From positions 1-40,762 of the forward strand of contig DUQM01000082.1 of NCBI GenBank assembly GCA_012837825.1: 40,762 bases of DNA, written 5' to 3'. A model generated the notes under the pieces. The model was given only the letters and a program-made list of their open reading frames with translations, was not told where the DNA came from and did no database searches. This DNA comes from Actinomycetota bacterium. Lineage in GTDB: Bacteria; Actinomycetota; Humimicrobiia; Humimicrobiales; Humimicrobiaceae. Shown in pieces: positions 1 to 7,424 of this stretch. A program made the position numbers and the translations under genes. Positions within the stretch are counted from its first letter, which is position 1; the number at the start of each line of letters is the position of its first letter.

Positions 1-1372
1 CTGCACTTGCGTTTCCGACCATTTCCGGCCATGAAGGAATGGTTGTTATATCGATTTTTGAATAATTTATTTTTCCGAATACAAGAAGATATCTTACGAT
101 ATCTTTAAACTCAATATCTGTCCATACATACCTGGTCAGATAATTAATAAAGAAAGGCATTTTAATAAATTTCTCCAGATCAGACTGCTGCCTCATTAAT
201 GCGATTATTATTTTGGCTGCTTCCCTTTCTCTTGCAAAGGCTCCTCCCTGATGCCCCGGTTCCCCGCTTCTGTGTCTGTTTCTTGCAAGAGCAAGAGCCT
301 GTTCCCCGTTTAAGTGGTGTATCCCTTTTGAAAGATAGCAGCCCGAAAATCCGTCAGCAAGATCTTCCTTTACCTCAACTGTGACTCCGCCAAAGAAATC
401 AATAAGAGGCTTGAATCCGTCAAAATCAGTTATTATGTAATTATCTATCTCAAGACCCGAAAACTTTTCAATAGTCTCAACGGCAAGCTCATTTCCGCCT
501 ACGGCATGTGCTCCATTTATTTTACCTTCTCCGTGGCCGGGAATATCCACCCAGGTATCTCTTGGAATTGTCACTATGGTTCCTTCCCCGCTTTCAGGAT
601 TAATATGTAAAATCATTATGATATCCGTTCTGCCGTTTACCCTGCCTCCGGGTCTGTCAAATGCACTGTCATCCCCCAGAATCAATATGTTTATCGAATC
701 AGGCTTTTTCGTTTCACTGCCTTTAAGATTATTTTCATTGCACAGGTGGAAATCAGCAAGAAACTGATTAAAAAATAAAGAAGCCTTATCAGCCTCAATG
801 TTTTCGCCCATATATTTAATTATAAAAAAAGCATCATCATAAACAAAACCGGTTATCATATCTGTCATATTTTTATTATCAGCCAGTTCAGCTACATATC
901 TGTAACCCAGTATTTCAGCGTTTATGCCGCTTATTTCAACATCCTGCTTATCCAGTTTGGAAGAATTATCAAAATCATTTAACCCGTCAAGATATTTCTG
1001 GGCAAATATCTCAGAATTATACAGATCATCTGCTTCTTCACTGCCTGATATATTAATAATTATACTTTCACTATTATCACTATTATGCAGTACCAGTCTT
1101 TCACCTTTATCTTTTTCATATACAGACCAGCCTTCGGGAATTTTAAAGAAATAATCTGCAAAGTTTTCCGAACTGCTGAAATACAGGTTTTTATCAGTAG
1201 TCGTGGTAGTCACACTTATCGAAGTTTCGGTAGTTTTTTCTTCAGATAAAGAAGTAGTTGTTTCCGCGACCTCTTTGTTATCGTTTCTGTATTTATTTAT
1301 CAGGAAGAATGACAGGATTGAAAGAGCTGCAACAATACATGCAATAATAATTATCATAAATATCTTTTTCAT
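1..1372 (-). CDS. LytR-CpsA-Psr (LCP) family protein, 3' end cut by window edge
   Basis: The reading frame is open from an ATG at 1372 to the window edge, about 457 residues, so the C-terminus is missing. An N-terminal membrane helix lies at about 5-25, followed by a Thr/Ser/Glu-rich linker to about 60 and a domain of about 150 residues that I cannot name with certainty. The LCP catalytic domain starts near 225. It shows the strand INILILGDD, the RTD motif (248-250), TIPRDTWVDIP (268-278) and an Arg-rich segment with ALARNRHRSG (361-370) and RERE (381-384). LCP proteins transfer undecaprenyl-linked glycopolymers onto peptidoglycan outside the membrane, and the Arg/Asp residues bind the pyrophosphate lipid. 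It lies 76 nt behind the 3D-domain gene on the same strand, probably as one envelope operon. The SD (CCGGAG) is distant, so the start is slightly uncertain. Confidence 0.9.
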   Translation of the reverse strand, partial: MKKIFMIIIIACIVAALSILSFFLINKYRNDNKEVAETTTSLSEEKTTETSISVTTTTTDKNLYFSSSENFADYFFKIPEGWSVYEKDKGERLVLHNSDNSESIIINISGSEEADDLYNSEIFAQKYLDGLNDFDNSSKLDKQDVEISGINAEILGYRYVAELADNKNMTDMITGFVYDDAFFIIKYMGENIEADKASLFFNQFLADFHLCNENNLKGSETKKPDSINILILGDDSAFDRPGGRVNGRTDIIMILHINPESGEGTIVTIPRDTWVDIPGHGEGKINGAHAVGGNELAVETIEKFSGLEIDNYIITDFDGFKPLIDFFGGVTVEVKEDLADGFSGCYLSKGIHHLNGEQALALARNRHRSGEPGHQGGAFAREREAAKIIIALMRQQSDLEKFIKMPFFINYLTRYVWTDIEFKDIVRYLLVFGKINYSKIDITTIPSWPEMVGNASA

Positions 1373-1448
1373 AATTAAGTATTACTCCGGAACTTGGTTT
1401 TTATAACAGAAAAATATCAGGAAAGTATATAATATATTAAAATATGAT

Positions 1449-1979
1449 TCAATAAATTACTGAAAGTGATTTTTCATCAGTAACACTTATTGTTCCGTCC
1501 GCTTTTTCAACAATCCTAAGCCATATTCCTTTTTTACCGAAATCTTTGGCTTCTTTCTTGGTGCTGAAGTATATATCTATTCTGTTGCCCTTGATCTTTC
1601 CTCCTGTATCCTCCGCAATGAAAGTACCTATATCTTTTATCTGGACTTCTGTGCCCAGGGGAATTACATAAGGATCGACAGCTATAACTCCTTCATGGAT
1701 TTTTTTACCGGTAGCAGTAATATTGTCCGTCCCCTGAGATGGATCGTCTGCACTGTAGCCTGTGGCAACAAAATAAAACCATTCAACAAGCTCGGTTTCT
1801 TTTTTATTTATGATGACCGGCTCTTTTTTAATGATTATTTTCTCATTTTCGTATTCTGCTCTTGTGAAAAACTTTAAAACATCTCCTTTATATCCCAAGT
1901 GCAGCCATAACGCTCCAAAAATAATCATGGCAATAAGAACCCAGAATAAAAGGTTTATTATAATATTATATTTCTTCAA
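1449..1979 (-). CDS. 3D-domain (YuiC/MltA-fold) secreted cell-wall protein
   Basis: 176 residues. A single N-terminal membrane anchor (about 7-28) is followed by a short linker and a 3D domain (about 70-165). The three aspartates that name the domain are visible: D102 in VDP, D124 in AEDTGG and D135 in NRIDIYF. The lead-in ATGYSADDP is also typical. The domain is shared with MltA-type lytic transglycosylases and Bacillus YuiC/YocH, where it cleaves or binds peptidoglycan. No LysM or G5 domain is attached, so this is a minimal version. It is transcribed leftward, away from lexA, from a convincing promoter at 2096-2123, and is probably co-transcribed with the LCP gene. The family is certain; enzymatic activity is inferred. 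Confidence 0.85.
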   Translation of the reverse strand: MKKYNIIINLLFWVLIAMIIFGALWLHLGYKGDVLKFFTRAEYENEKIIIKKEPVIINKKETELVEWFYFVATGYSADDPSQGTDNITATGKKIHEGVIAVDPYVIPLGTEVQIKDIGTFIAEDTGGKIKGNRIDIYFSTKKEAKDFGKKGIWLRIVEKADGTISVTDEKSLSVIY

Positions 1980-2095
1980 TTTTACCCCTCTGTTTACTAT
2001 AAAAAAACAGTAAAAACGATATGCACGCCTTATATATGCATGACTTTTATAACAAAATAAGCTATAAAACAGCTTTAAAATAAAAACCCCGATAG

Positions 2096-2123
2096 ATTAT
2101 ACGAATAAAAACTTAAAAATCAA
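2096..2123 (-). promoter_or_regulatory. Sigma-70-type promoter for the 3D-domain/LCP operon
   Basis: On the minus strand the sequence reads TTGATT (2118-2123), a 16-bp spacer, and a perfect TATAAT (2096-2101). Predicted transcription starts near 2089, leaving a leader of about 110 nt before the ATG at 1979. The promoter points away from lexA and lies about 20 bp from the lexA palindrome, so LexA binding might affect both directions. Confidence 0.6.
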
Positions 2124-2144
2124 CCCTGGAAAAATCTCCGAATA

Positions 2145-2170
2145 AATTACTATACATATGTATAGTAATT
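2145..2170. promoter_or_regulatory. Perfect 26-bp palindrome, probable LexA autoregulatory operator
   Basis: The arm AATTACTATACAT is followed directly by its exact reverse complement, giving a gapless 26-bp dyad. It ends 58 bp before the lexA start codon and covers the presumed -35 element. It does not contain the GAAC-N4-GTTC core of Gram-positive LexA boxes nor the CTG-N10-CAG core of Gammaproteobacteria, so it would be a divergent SOS box. The operator role is inferred from position and symmetry. Confidence 0.6.
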
Positions 2171-2180
2171 ATTGTATAAT
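2151..2180 (+). promoter_or_regulatory. lexA promoter
   Basis: A perfect TATAAT lies at 2175-2180 with TATACA (4 of 6 matches to TTGACA) 18 bp upstream at 2151-2156. The -35 hexamer sits inside the palindrome at 2145-2170, so a bound repressor would block polymerase. The transcript would begin near 2187, about 40 nt before the ATG. Confidence 0.55.
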
Positions 2181-2228
2181 CTGTCATGGAGCACATAAAA
2201 ATCAAACTTGTCAGGGAGAAGATGTAAA

Positions 2229-2876
2229 ATGGCTAAAAAAGAAGGACTTACAGAAAAACAAAGTGCCTTTCTTAAAGAAATATACAGATTTATATCAGAA
2301 AAAAAATATCCCCCTTCGATCAGGGAGCTTGCTTCCATATCAGGGTTTTCCTCTCCCAGGGGAGCATCAGATCATTTGAACATGCTGGCCAGAAAAGGCT
2401 ATGTTCAAAGGAATCCTTCACCAAGGTCTTTGAGGCTGACAGAAAAAGCTTTCTGGTATTTAAAAGTCCCTAATCCTTTCAGCGATGATAATGTAATGTA
2501 TCTTCCTCTTCTCGGCAGAATAGCAGCAGGAAAACCTGTTTTTGCAGAAGAAAACATAAGCGAGTATGTGCCGGTATCAAAACATATAATGGGCAGAGCT
2601 GAAGGACAATTCATTTTAAAAGTAAGAGGAGACAGCATGTCCGGAGACCATATAGTCGACGGGGATATGCTTATCGTAAAAATACAAGACACTGCAGAAA
2701 ACGGAGATATCATAGCTGCACTTTTAAACGATGAAGCTGTAGTTAAAAGATTTTACAGACGTTCAGATGGAACGGTTGAGCTGATATCGTCAAATCCCTT
2801 ATATGAGCCAATAGTTGTAAAGGATGCTATAAAAATACAGGGCAAAGTTATCGCCATTTACAGAAGTATTTATTAG
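2229..2876 (+). CDS. lexA: LexA, SOS-response transcriptional repressor
   Basis: 215 residues from the ATG at 2229. An in-frame TTG at 2208 exists, but the ATG has GGGAG upstream and gives the usual LexA N-terminus. Residues 5-72 form the winged-helix DNA-binding domain (YPPSIRELASISGF). The C-terminal S24 autoprotease domain has the scissile bond A100-G101 (IAAGKPVF), the nucleophile S136 in GDSM and the general base K173 in EAVVKRF. All elements for RecA-stimulated self-cleavage are intact. LexA represses DNA-damage genes. The downstream same-strand neighbour is a Y-family polymerase, a typical SOS target. Recognition helix and operator appear non-standard; see the palindrome at 2145-2170. 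Confidence 0.97.
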   Translation: MAKKEGLTEKQSAFLKEIYRFISEKKYPPSIRELASISGFSSPRGASDHLNMLARKGYVQRNPSPRSLRLTEKAFWYLKVPNPFSDDNVMYLPLLGRIAAGKPVFAEENISEYVPVSKHIMGRAEGQFILKVRGDSMSGDHIVDGDMLIVKIQDTAENGDIIAALLNDEAVVKRFYRRSDGTVELISSNPLYEPIVVKDAIKIQGKVIAIYRSIY

Positions 2877-2969
2877 TCCGTGTAATCGGATCTTTTATCA
2901 AGCTGGAAAGTTTTTATAAAAAGACCGTTCCTTTTTTTATAAAAAACAACTTGGGAGAAACATTAAGGC

Positions 2970-3107
2970 TTGGAATTTATAAAGATAGCAAATAATCTTA
3001 TAGACGCAGAGGCTTTTGACTTTACAGGATTTAAAAGAAAAAGCTATTTCAGACAGGCATTAAGAAGGAAATATACAGTAACCGGATCATGTGCAGATAA
3101 AACATAA
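2970..3107 (+). CDS. Possible small SOS-linked ORF of 45 aa
   Basis: The 247-nt gap between lexA and dinB holds an open frame from TTG 2970 to TAA 3107. The product starts MEFIKIANNLIDAEAF, then becomes basic (FKRKSYFRQALRRKY) and carries no membrane segment. A GGGAG lies about 12 nt upstream. Small SOS-induced genes are common between lexA and other damage genes, but I do not recognise this one, and the TTG start and short length make it doubtful. No other feature is seen in the gap apart from T/A-rich runs. Confidence 0.25.
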   Translation: MEFIKIANNLIDAEAFDFTGFKRKSYFRQALRRKYTVTGSCADKT

Positions 3108-3123
3108 ATAATAAATACGGGAT

Positions 3124-4296
3124 ATGGAAAACAAAAGACAGATAATACATGTGGACATGGATGCTTTCTTTGCACAAATAGAGCAAAGAGATAATCCTGA
3201 ATATAAGGGCAAACCTCTTATCGTTGGGGGACCGGTAAACAGAGGTGTAATTTCTTCTGCTTCCTATGAAGCAAGAGCTTATGGTCTTTACTCAGGCATG
3301 CCTCTTTATAAGGCCAGGAAATTATGTCCGAAGGGCATATATGTTCCTGTAAATATGGAAAAATATCTTTTTGAATCCGGAATAATAAGAAATATTTTTT
3401 ATCAGTTCACTCCCCTTGTCGAACCGGTAGGATGCGATGAAGCCTTTCTTGATGTAACCGGATGTGAAAAACTTTTCGGCAGAGCTTTTGATATCGCAAA
3501 AAAGATAAAAGGTGCTATTTATGAAAAAACCAATCTTGTATCCTCCGCCGGAGTAGGATCAAATAAATTTTTCGCGAAACTTGCATCAAATCTTGGCAAG
3601 CCAAACGGCCTCATCGTGCTTGAAAAAACACCTGAGACTATGAGCAAAATAAAAATGCTGCCTGTTTCAAGCATCTGGGGAATTGGAAGATCCACTGAAA
3701 AAAGCCTTAATAAAATGGGTATCAAAAGCATTGGTGATCTTGCTGGCATGCCTCTTGAAATACTTAAAATGAAATTTAAGAAAACCGGGGAATTTATCTA
3801 TAAAATGGCAAACGGAATTGACAACCGGCCTGTGCTGCCCCCTTCAGATCCAAAATCCATAGGAAGAGAAATGACTTTGCCCGGAGATACATCGGATATA
3901 GCTGTATTAAAAACAGTAGTACTAAGGCTTATTCAGAAAATAGTTATCAGTCTTTGCCGCGAAAAATGTAAAGGGAGAACAATAACATTAAAAATAAGAT
4001 TTTCAGATTTTACAGGAATATCATCCAGAATAACAATCGACAGGTATACCGACAATATATTTGAAATCTATAAAACAGCCCTTTCCCTGATCCGAAAAAC
4101 AGATCTTGTCAGAAAAAAGGTAAGGATGATAGGAATTTCGGTGTCAGGACTTAAAAAACACAGTCTTGCTGAATACGGTCTTTTTGAAAATAATGATAAA
4201 AAAGACAGTATTGCAAAAACAATATATGAAATAAATTCCCGATATGGAAATAACAAGATATTTGTCGCAGAATCAATAAATGAAATTAATGAATGA
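3124..4296 (+). CDS. dinB: DNA polymerase IV (Y-family translesion polymerase)
   Basis: 390 residues, normal for bacterial Pol IV. The palm begins with HVDMDAFFA (catalytic D11), and the second acidic pair is D105-E106 in GCDEAFLDV. SSASYEARAYG (44-54) is the nucleotide-binding finger segment. WGIGRSTEKSLNKMGI is the thumb helix-hairpin-helix, followed by a little-finger domain from about 235. Pol IV extends DNA past lesions and mismatches without proofreading. The C-terminus ends without an obvious QLxLF-type sliding-clamp motif, which is slightly unusual. The gene lies downstream of lexA on the same strand and could be read from the lexA promoter; no separate palindrome is seen in front of it. 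Confidence 0.96.
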   Translation: MENKRQIIHVDMDAFFAQIEQRDNPEYKGKPLIVGGPVNRGVISSASYEARAYGLYSGMPLYKARKLCPKGIYVPVNMEKYLFESGIIRNIFYQFTPLVEPVGCDEAFLDVTGCEKLFGRAFDIAKKIKGAIYEKTNLVSSAGVGSNKFFAKLASNLGKPNGLIVLEKTPETMSKIKMLPVSSIWGIGRSTEKSLNKMGIKSIGDLAGMPLEILKMKFKKTGEFIYKMANGIDNRPVLPPSDPKSIGREMTLPGDTSDIAVLKTVVLRLIQKIVISLCREKCKGRTITLKIRFSDFTGISSRITIDRYTDNIFEIYKTALSLIRKTDLVRKKVRMIGISVSGLKKHSLAEYGLFENNDKKDSIAKTIYEINSRYGNNKIFVAESINEINE

Positions 4297-4361
4297 ATAT
4301 GATTAATTAATATATTAGTGTAATTATGTTTATGGCAAAAACTTCTTCTCTTATTCTGTTA

Positions 4362-4391
4362 AAAAAAGATGGTATTTCCGGAACCTTTTTT
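4362..4391. terminator. Weak bidirectional terminator candidate after dinB
   Basis: A run of seven A, then GGT, a short loop containing TTCCGGA, then ACC and a run of six T. The A and T tracts can pair and the core is only 3 GC-containing pairs. It lies 66 nt beyond the dinB stop. The rest of the 286-nt gap 4297-4582 holds only AT-rich sequence and the palindrome at 4519-4548. Confidence 0.3.
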
Positions 4392-4518
4392 ATAAGTATT
4401 TCTTTTCAGGCATTCAAGTTGTTCTCCGGAATTGCTTCATAAAAAAATTAGCTTTCATCATAAATAATTTCTATAATGAATTAAATTATTTGTTTTTACA
4501 ATAAGTCAGTTATTAAAA

Positions 4519-4548
4519 TTAAAAATATAAAAATTTTTATATTTTTAA
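4519..4548. repeat. 30-bp perfect A/T palindrome upstream of the sugar isomerase
   Basis: The arm TTAAAAATATAAAAA is followed by its exact reverse complement. It consists only of A and T and ends 34 bp before the ATG at 4583. It could be an operator, a cruciform or simply AT-rich promoter DNA. No repressor gene adjoins it. Confidence 0.4.
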
Positions 4549-4582
4549 ATCAACAATAATTAGGTCTTGGAAAGGAGTTTGA

Positions 4583-5566
4583 ATGGAATTAAAAATAGAT
4601 GCTCACCTCTGGTGTTTGGGCGGATATTCTGAAAGATACGTTCCCGGAGGTTATTATGACGATATGAGACTTGAAGAAAAACTTGAGATTTTTCAAAACA
4701 CAAAAGGAATAACGGGAATTGTTGTATTTCTGCCGACCGATCCTCTGCCTTCTGAGCCTGAAAAACTTGTAAAGCTGCTTAATAATTATGACCTAAAGGT
4801 TTCAAGCATAGAGCCGGAAATCTGGAGTGATCGAAAATGGAAAAACGGAGCATTCTCTACAAATGAAAAAAAAATAAGAAAAGAAGCCATTAGAATAATG
4901 AAGGAAGGCATCGATCTCTGTAAGGAATTAAAAGCAGACAGCGTCCTTTTATGGCCGGCGCATGATGGTTTTGATTATGTTTTTCAGTCAAACTATAAAG
5001 ACGGCTGGAAATATCTTGTTGAAACGACAAGAGAAATAGCATCATATAATCCTGATGTAAAAATAGCCATAGAGGCAAAATCAAAGGATCCAAGGCAGAA
5101 ACAGTATATCAGCGATACGGGAAAAGCACTTGCTTTTATAAGTGAAGTCGGTATGGATAATGTTGGATGCGCTCTTGATGTAGGCCATGCTCTTATGGCT
5201 AATGAAAATATTGCTGAGTCATGTATGCTGATTGACAGGTGGAACAAGCTTTTTCAGATACATATAAATGAAAACTATAAAGATTCCGACCCTGATATGA
5301 TTTTCGGTACAATAAATTTTTGGGAAATGCTTGAATTCTTTTATTATCTGAATCAGACAAATTATAACTCATGGTGCACAATAGACATTATTTCATCACG
5401 GGATGACAGAAAAAAAGCTTTCCAGCTTGCTGTTAGCAATACCTGGTGGTTTAAGGAAATGGCCGACAAGCTGCTGACCCATAAAGAAAAAATAGAGGAT
5501 AATATGAAAAGCTACAGATTTGCCGACAATATGGACATCCTTAAAGAAATTATTTTTGAAAAATAA
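4583..5566 (+). CDS. Sugar phosphate isomerase/epimerase family (xylose isomerase-like TIM barrel)
   Basis: 327 residues with a strong SD (GGAAAGGAG, 5-nt spacing). The sequence fits the AP-endonuclease-2/xylose-isomerase-like barrel. Candidate metal ligands are E164 (IAIEAKSKDP), D199 and H202 (CALDVGHALM), and H227 (FQIHINENY), spaced as in this superfamily, with GTINFWEML resembling the last barrel strand. Such enzymes isomerise or epimerise ketoses, sugar phosphates or inositol derivatives using a divalent metal. The IEAKSKDP-type segment recalls rhamnose/xylose isomerase relatives, but the substrate cannot be read from sequence. It is convergent to the BMC-P operon and separated from it by a transposase remnant. 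A metabolic link to a microcompartment is possible but unproven. Confidence 0.8.
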   Translation: MELKIDAHLWCLGGYSERYVPGGYYDDMRLEEKLEIFQNTKGITGIVVFLPTDPLPSEPEKLVKLLNNYDLKVSSIEPEIWSDRKWKNGAFSTNEKKIRKEAIRIMKEGIDLCKELKADSVLLWPAHDGFDYVFQSNYKDGWKYLVETTREIASYNPDVKIAIEAKSKDPRQKQYISDTGKALAFISEVGMDNVGCALDVGHALMANENIAESCMLIDRWNKLFQIHINENYKDSDPDMIFGTINFWEMLEFFYYLNQTNYNSWCTIDIISSRDDRKKAFQLAVSNTWWFKEMADKLLTHKEKIEDNMKSYRFADNMDILKEIIFEK

Positions 5567-5577
5567 AAATATCAAAA

Positions 5578-5752
5578 GGGACTATAACTAAAGCAAAATC
5601 AGTATTTCCAAATGACAGCTCCCTTATGAAAATCCTCTATCTTGCCACAATGGAGGTCGCTAAGAAATGGACGGAGGATGAAAGACAGGTCAATAATGCT
5701 TTCCCAGCTAAATATTTATTTTAAGGAAAGGATAGAATCTTATGTGGTATAA
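5578..5752 (+). pseudogene. IS256-family transposase remnant (C-terminal tail, frameshifted)
   Basis: Translation from 5581 gives TITKAKSVFPNDSSLMKILY then LATMEVAKKWT. This matches the conserved tail of IS256/mutator transposases (SVFPND, LYLAT, KKWT). At about 5704 one extra C breaks the frame. The +1 frame continues QLNIYFKERIESYVV and stops at 5752, matching the family end 'QLSIxFxERI'. Everything upstream of the tail, including the DDE residues, is missing. The fragment lies directly behind the sugar isomerase gene (stop 5566). No terminal inverted repeat is recognised. It marks an old insertion or deletion between the isomerase and the BMC-P operon. Confidence 0.75.
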
Positions 5753-5833
5753 TTTAAGTCCGGAAAAGATTTTATCCAATCCAGGCTTAAATATTTGCAG
5801 CTTTATAGAAAATAATCTAATTTCTCTGACTGC

Positions 5834-6118
5834 TTAATATATTATTTCCTTGTCCCGTATAAAGGCTTTTGCAATTTTTGCCGTGATAACGGCATCAATG
5901 CCCTTTTCATTTGTTTCGACAGAGCCTCTTGCAGCAGCACCATTTACCAACATCACCACTTCATCTATTCCTGCACCTATTAAATCTGCAGCAATATGAA
6001 AATTTTTTTCATATTCACCATAAACATTCATTTCCTTTACTACCAGCAATTTGTAACCCTCATACTTGGGTTCTTTTGCATTGCTTACAACTGTTCCTAT
6101 GACTCTGCCGATAATCAT
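5834..6118 (-). CDS. BMC-P vertex protein, EutN/CcmL family (copy 5 of operon)
   Basis: 94 residues. The protein starts MIIGRVIGTVVSNAKEPKYE, the standard opening of EutN/CcmL pentamers, and has the central loop IGAGIDEVVMLVNGAAARG, close to the family's 'G.G..E.V....G.AAR'. BMC-P pentamers cap the vertices of icosahedral protein shells. The ATG overlaps the stop of the preceding BMC-P by 4 nt (ATGA), so translation is coupled. It is the last gene of the operon, with the IS256 remnant beyond. No encapsulation peptide is seen. Which residues face the pore is not inferred. Confidence 0.9.
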   Translation of the reverse strand: MIIGRVIGTVVSNAKEPKYEGYKLLVVKEMNVYGEYEKNFHIAADLIGAGIDEVVMLVNGAAARGSVETNEKGIDAVITAKIAKAFIRDKEIIY

Positions 6119-6399
6119 TTTTTATAATCCTTGTCAACATTAACTGAATCAATTATCGCCGTAATTGTGGTATCTGAAAGAACTGTTGCATGTTCAAAAG
6201 CCTGACCGGCCTGAAAGCTTATCTCATAGGCAACAGTTTCACCGACCGCTGAACCAACGGCATCCATCGCAAAAAAAGGCTTACCGGTTAATTCTCCGGT
6301 TTCAGGATTTAAATCCTGTATTATTTTTATTTCTATACCTTCATATGAATAATGCTTGTGATCCGACCACGTAACTCCGATGACTTTTGCAAGAAACAT
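6115..6399 (-). CDS. BMC-P vertex protein, EutN/CcmL family (copy 4, divergent)
   Basis: 94 residues from the ATG at 6399. An upstream in-frame TTG at 6417 overlaps the only SD-like GGAG, so MFLAKVIGVTWSDHK is the likely N-terminus. It has the BMC-P beta-barrel pattern, including KIIQDLNPETGE where relatives carry 'V..ld.dg.p.G'. It lacks the usual GS-AR loop and has VGETVAYEISFQAGQAFEHA instead. It is the most divergent of the five and may form a pentamer with a different outer face or pore. It overlaps the following BMC-P gene by 4 nt. Confidence 0.82.
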   Translation of the reverse strand: MFLAKVIGVTWSDHKHYSYEGIEIKIIQDLNPETGELTGKPFFAMDAVGSAVGETVAYEISFQAGQAFEHATVLSDTTITAIIDSVNVDKDYKK

Positions 6400-6427
6400 A
6401 TCTTTGTTCAGCTCCAATCCGGCTGCG

Positions 6428-6721
6428 CTATTTTATTAAATGCCTGTATCTTTCTTCGATATTTACAGAATCTACTTTTGCAGAAATAGCCTGGTCAACC
6501 GGCATGTCCGTATTGCCTCTGAGCATCCTGCTCGGACTGCCTTTTATTACAAGAACTATTTCCCCTATGCCCAGTCCCAATGTATTTTCCGCACAAACTG
6601 CATACTCATCTCTCTCGCTTAAATCAAGATTAAGCATCTGCACCATATAGAATTTTACAGACTCTACTTTTTCGTCCTTTACCGTACATACGATTTCTTT
6701 TTTTATTATTCCCAGATCCAA
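6428..6721 (-). CDS. BMC-P vertex protein, EutN/CcmL family (copy 3)
   Basis: 97 residues. The central motif GLGIGEIVLVIKGSPSRML and the closing AISAKVDSVNIEERY are clear EutN/CcmL signatures. The N-terminus MDLGIIKKEIVCTVKDEK departs from the usual 'M.ig.ViG.vvs', with KKE in place of the Gly-containing turn, so shell contacts may differ from its neighbours. It lies 41 nt after copy 2 and 28 nt before the preferred start of copy 4 on the same strand. Confidence 0.88.
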   Translation of the reverse strand: MDLGIIKKEIVCTVKDEKVESVKFYMVQMLNLDLSERDEYAVCAENTLGLGIGEIVLVIKGSPSRMLRGNTDMPVDQAISAKVDSVNIEERYRHLIK

Positions 6722-6762
6722 TCCATATCCCTTATAAAAAAACAGTAAGCAACATTTTTGTT

Positions 6763-7053
6763 TTACTTGTCTTCAAAATATTCTTTTCTAAATTTTTTAA
6801 AATCATCAATTCTTGCCATTATAGTTGAGTCTGCGGGCATTTTACTTGTAAGAGCCGGCATCCTTCCTGCGCTGCCTCCGCATACAAGAACATAATCTCC
6901 TATACCTATGCCTATGGCGTCAAAAGATATTTCATATTTGCCGGCCGGTTCAAGCCTTGAGTTAAAATATTCTACAATAAACAACTTTGCCGAGCTGAGC
7001 TGTTCAATTTTAGCTACAGAAACTACATTACCGATTACTCTGCCTATATACAT
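6763..7053 (-). CDS. BMC-P vertex protein, EutN/CcmL family (copy 2)
   Basis: 96 residues. MYIGRVIGNVVSVAKIEQL is the canonical BMC-P N-terminus, and IGIGIGDYVLVCGGSAGRMP is the canonical central loop. The C-terminal tail FKKFRKEYFEDK is basic and a little longer than in minimal family members. The gene starts 5 nt after the preceding BMC-P stop with no good SD, so it is probably translated by re-initiation. Together with copy 5 it is the most typical member of the set. Confidence 0.92.
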   Translation of the reverse strand: MYIGRVIGNVVSVAKIEQLSSAKLFIVEYFNSRLEPAGKYEISFDAIGIGIGDYVLVCGGSAGRMPALTSKMPADSTIMARIDDFKKFRKEYFEDK

Positions 7054-7058
7054 TCTGT

Positions 7059-7340
7059 TTAATCTTTCAAATCATATATGTTTATTTTATCTACTTTCGC
7101 CACTACGGCTGATTTTATGGGTGTTTTATCGATACCTACAATTCTGCTTATCGCAATATCATCATCAGAAAGCAGAACTATTTCGCCACTGCCAACGCCT
7201 ACCCCGTCTTCAACTATAAAATACCTGCCTGTCGGTTTTCCGTCAGGGTCAATGGTTCTGGCTATTTTCAGCTTTGTGCCTTCAATTTTTTTTACTTTTA
7301 CAGTACTTGTAACAGTACCAATTATTTCAGCTATCAGCAT
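7059..7340 (-). CDS. BMC-P vertex protein, EutN/CcmL family (copy 1)
   Basis: 93 residues. MLIAEIIGTVTSTVKVKKIE plus RTIDPDGKPTGRY match the first half of EutN/CcmL. The second half has VGVGSGEIVLLSDDDIAISR, where the usual Gly-Ser of the vertex loop is replaced by acidic residues, then SAVVAKVDKINI at the end. It is the first of five tandem BMC-P genes and lies 84 nt after the FTR-rubredoxin gene on the same strand. No strong SD is visible before the ATG. Confidence 0.88.
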   Translation of the reverse strand: MLIAEIIGTVTSTVKVKKIEGTKLKIARTIDPDGKPTGRYFIVEDGVGVGSGEIVLLSDDDIAISRIVGIDKTPIKSAVVAKVDKINIYDLKD

Positions 7341-7424
7341 AATTAAAAAAATCAGTTCTCGTTCTGTAGATATTATCAGTTTTCAAATATTATAAAAAGA
7401 CCGCAAATCAGTTAAACGGGTTCG

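Noticed and set aside
2208-2228. TTG start of lexA seven codons upstream
   Set aside because: The ATG at 2229 has a GGGAG upstream and matches the usual LexA length.
4333-4443. 36-codon ORF on the plus strand between dinB and the sugar isomerase (MAKTSSLILLKKDGISGTFF...)
   Set aside because: No SD, no recognisable domain, and it overlaps the terminator-like A/T hairpin. Probably random open frame.
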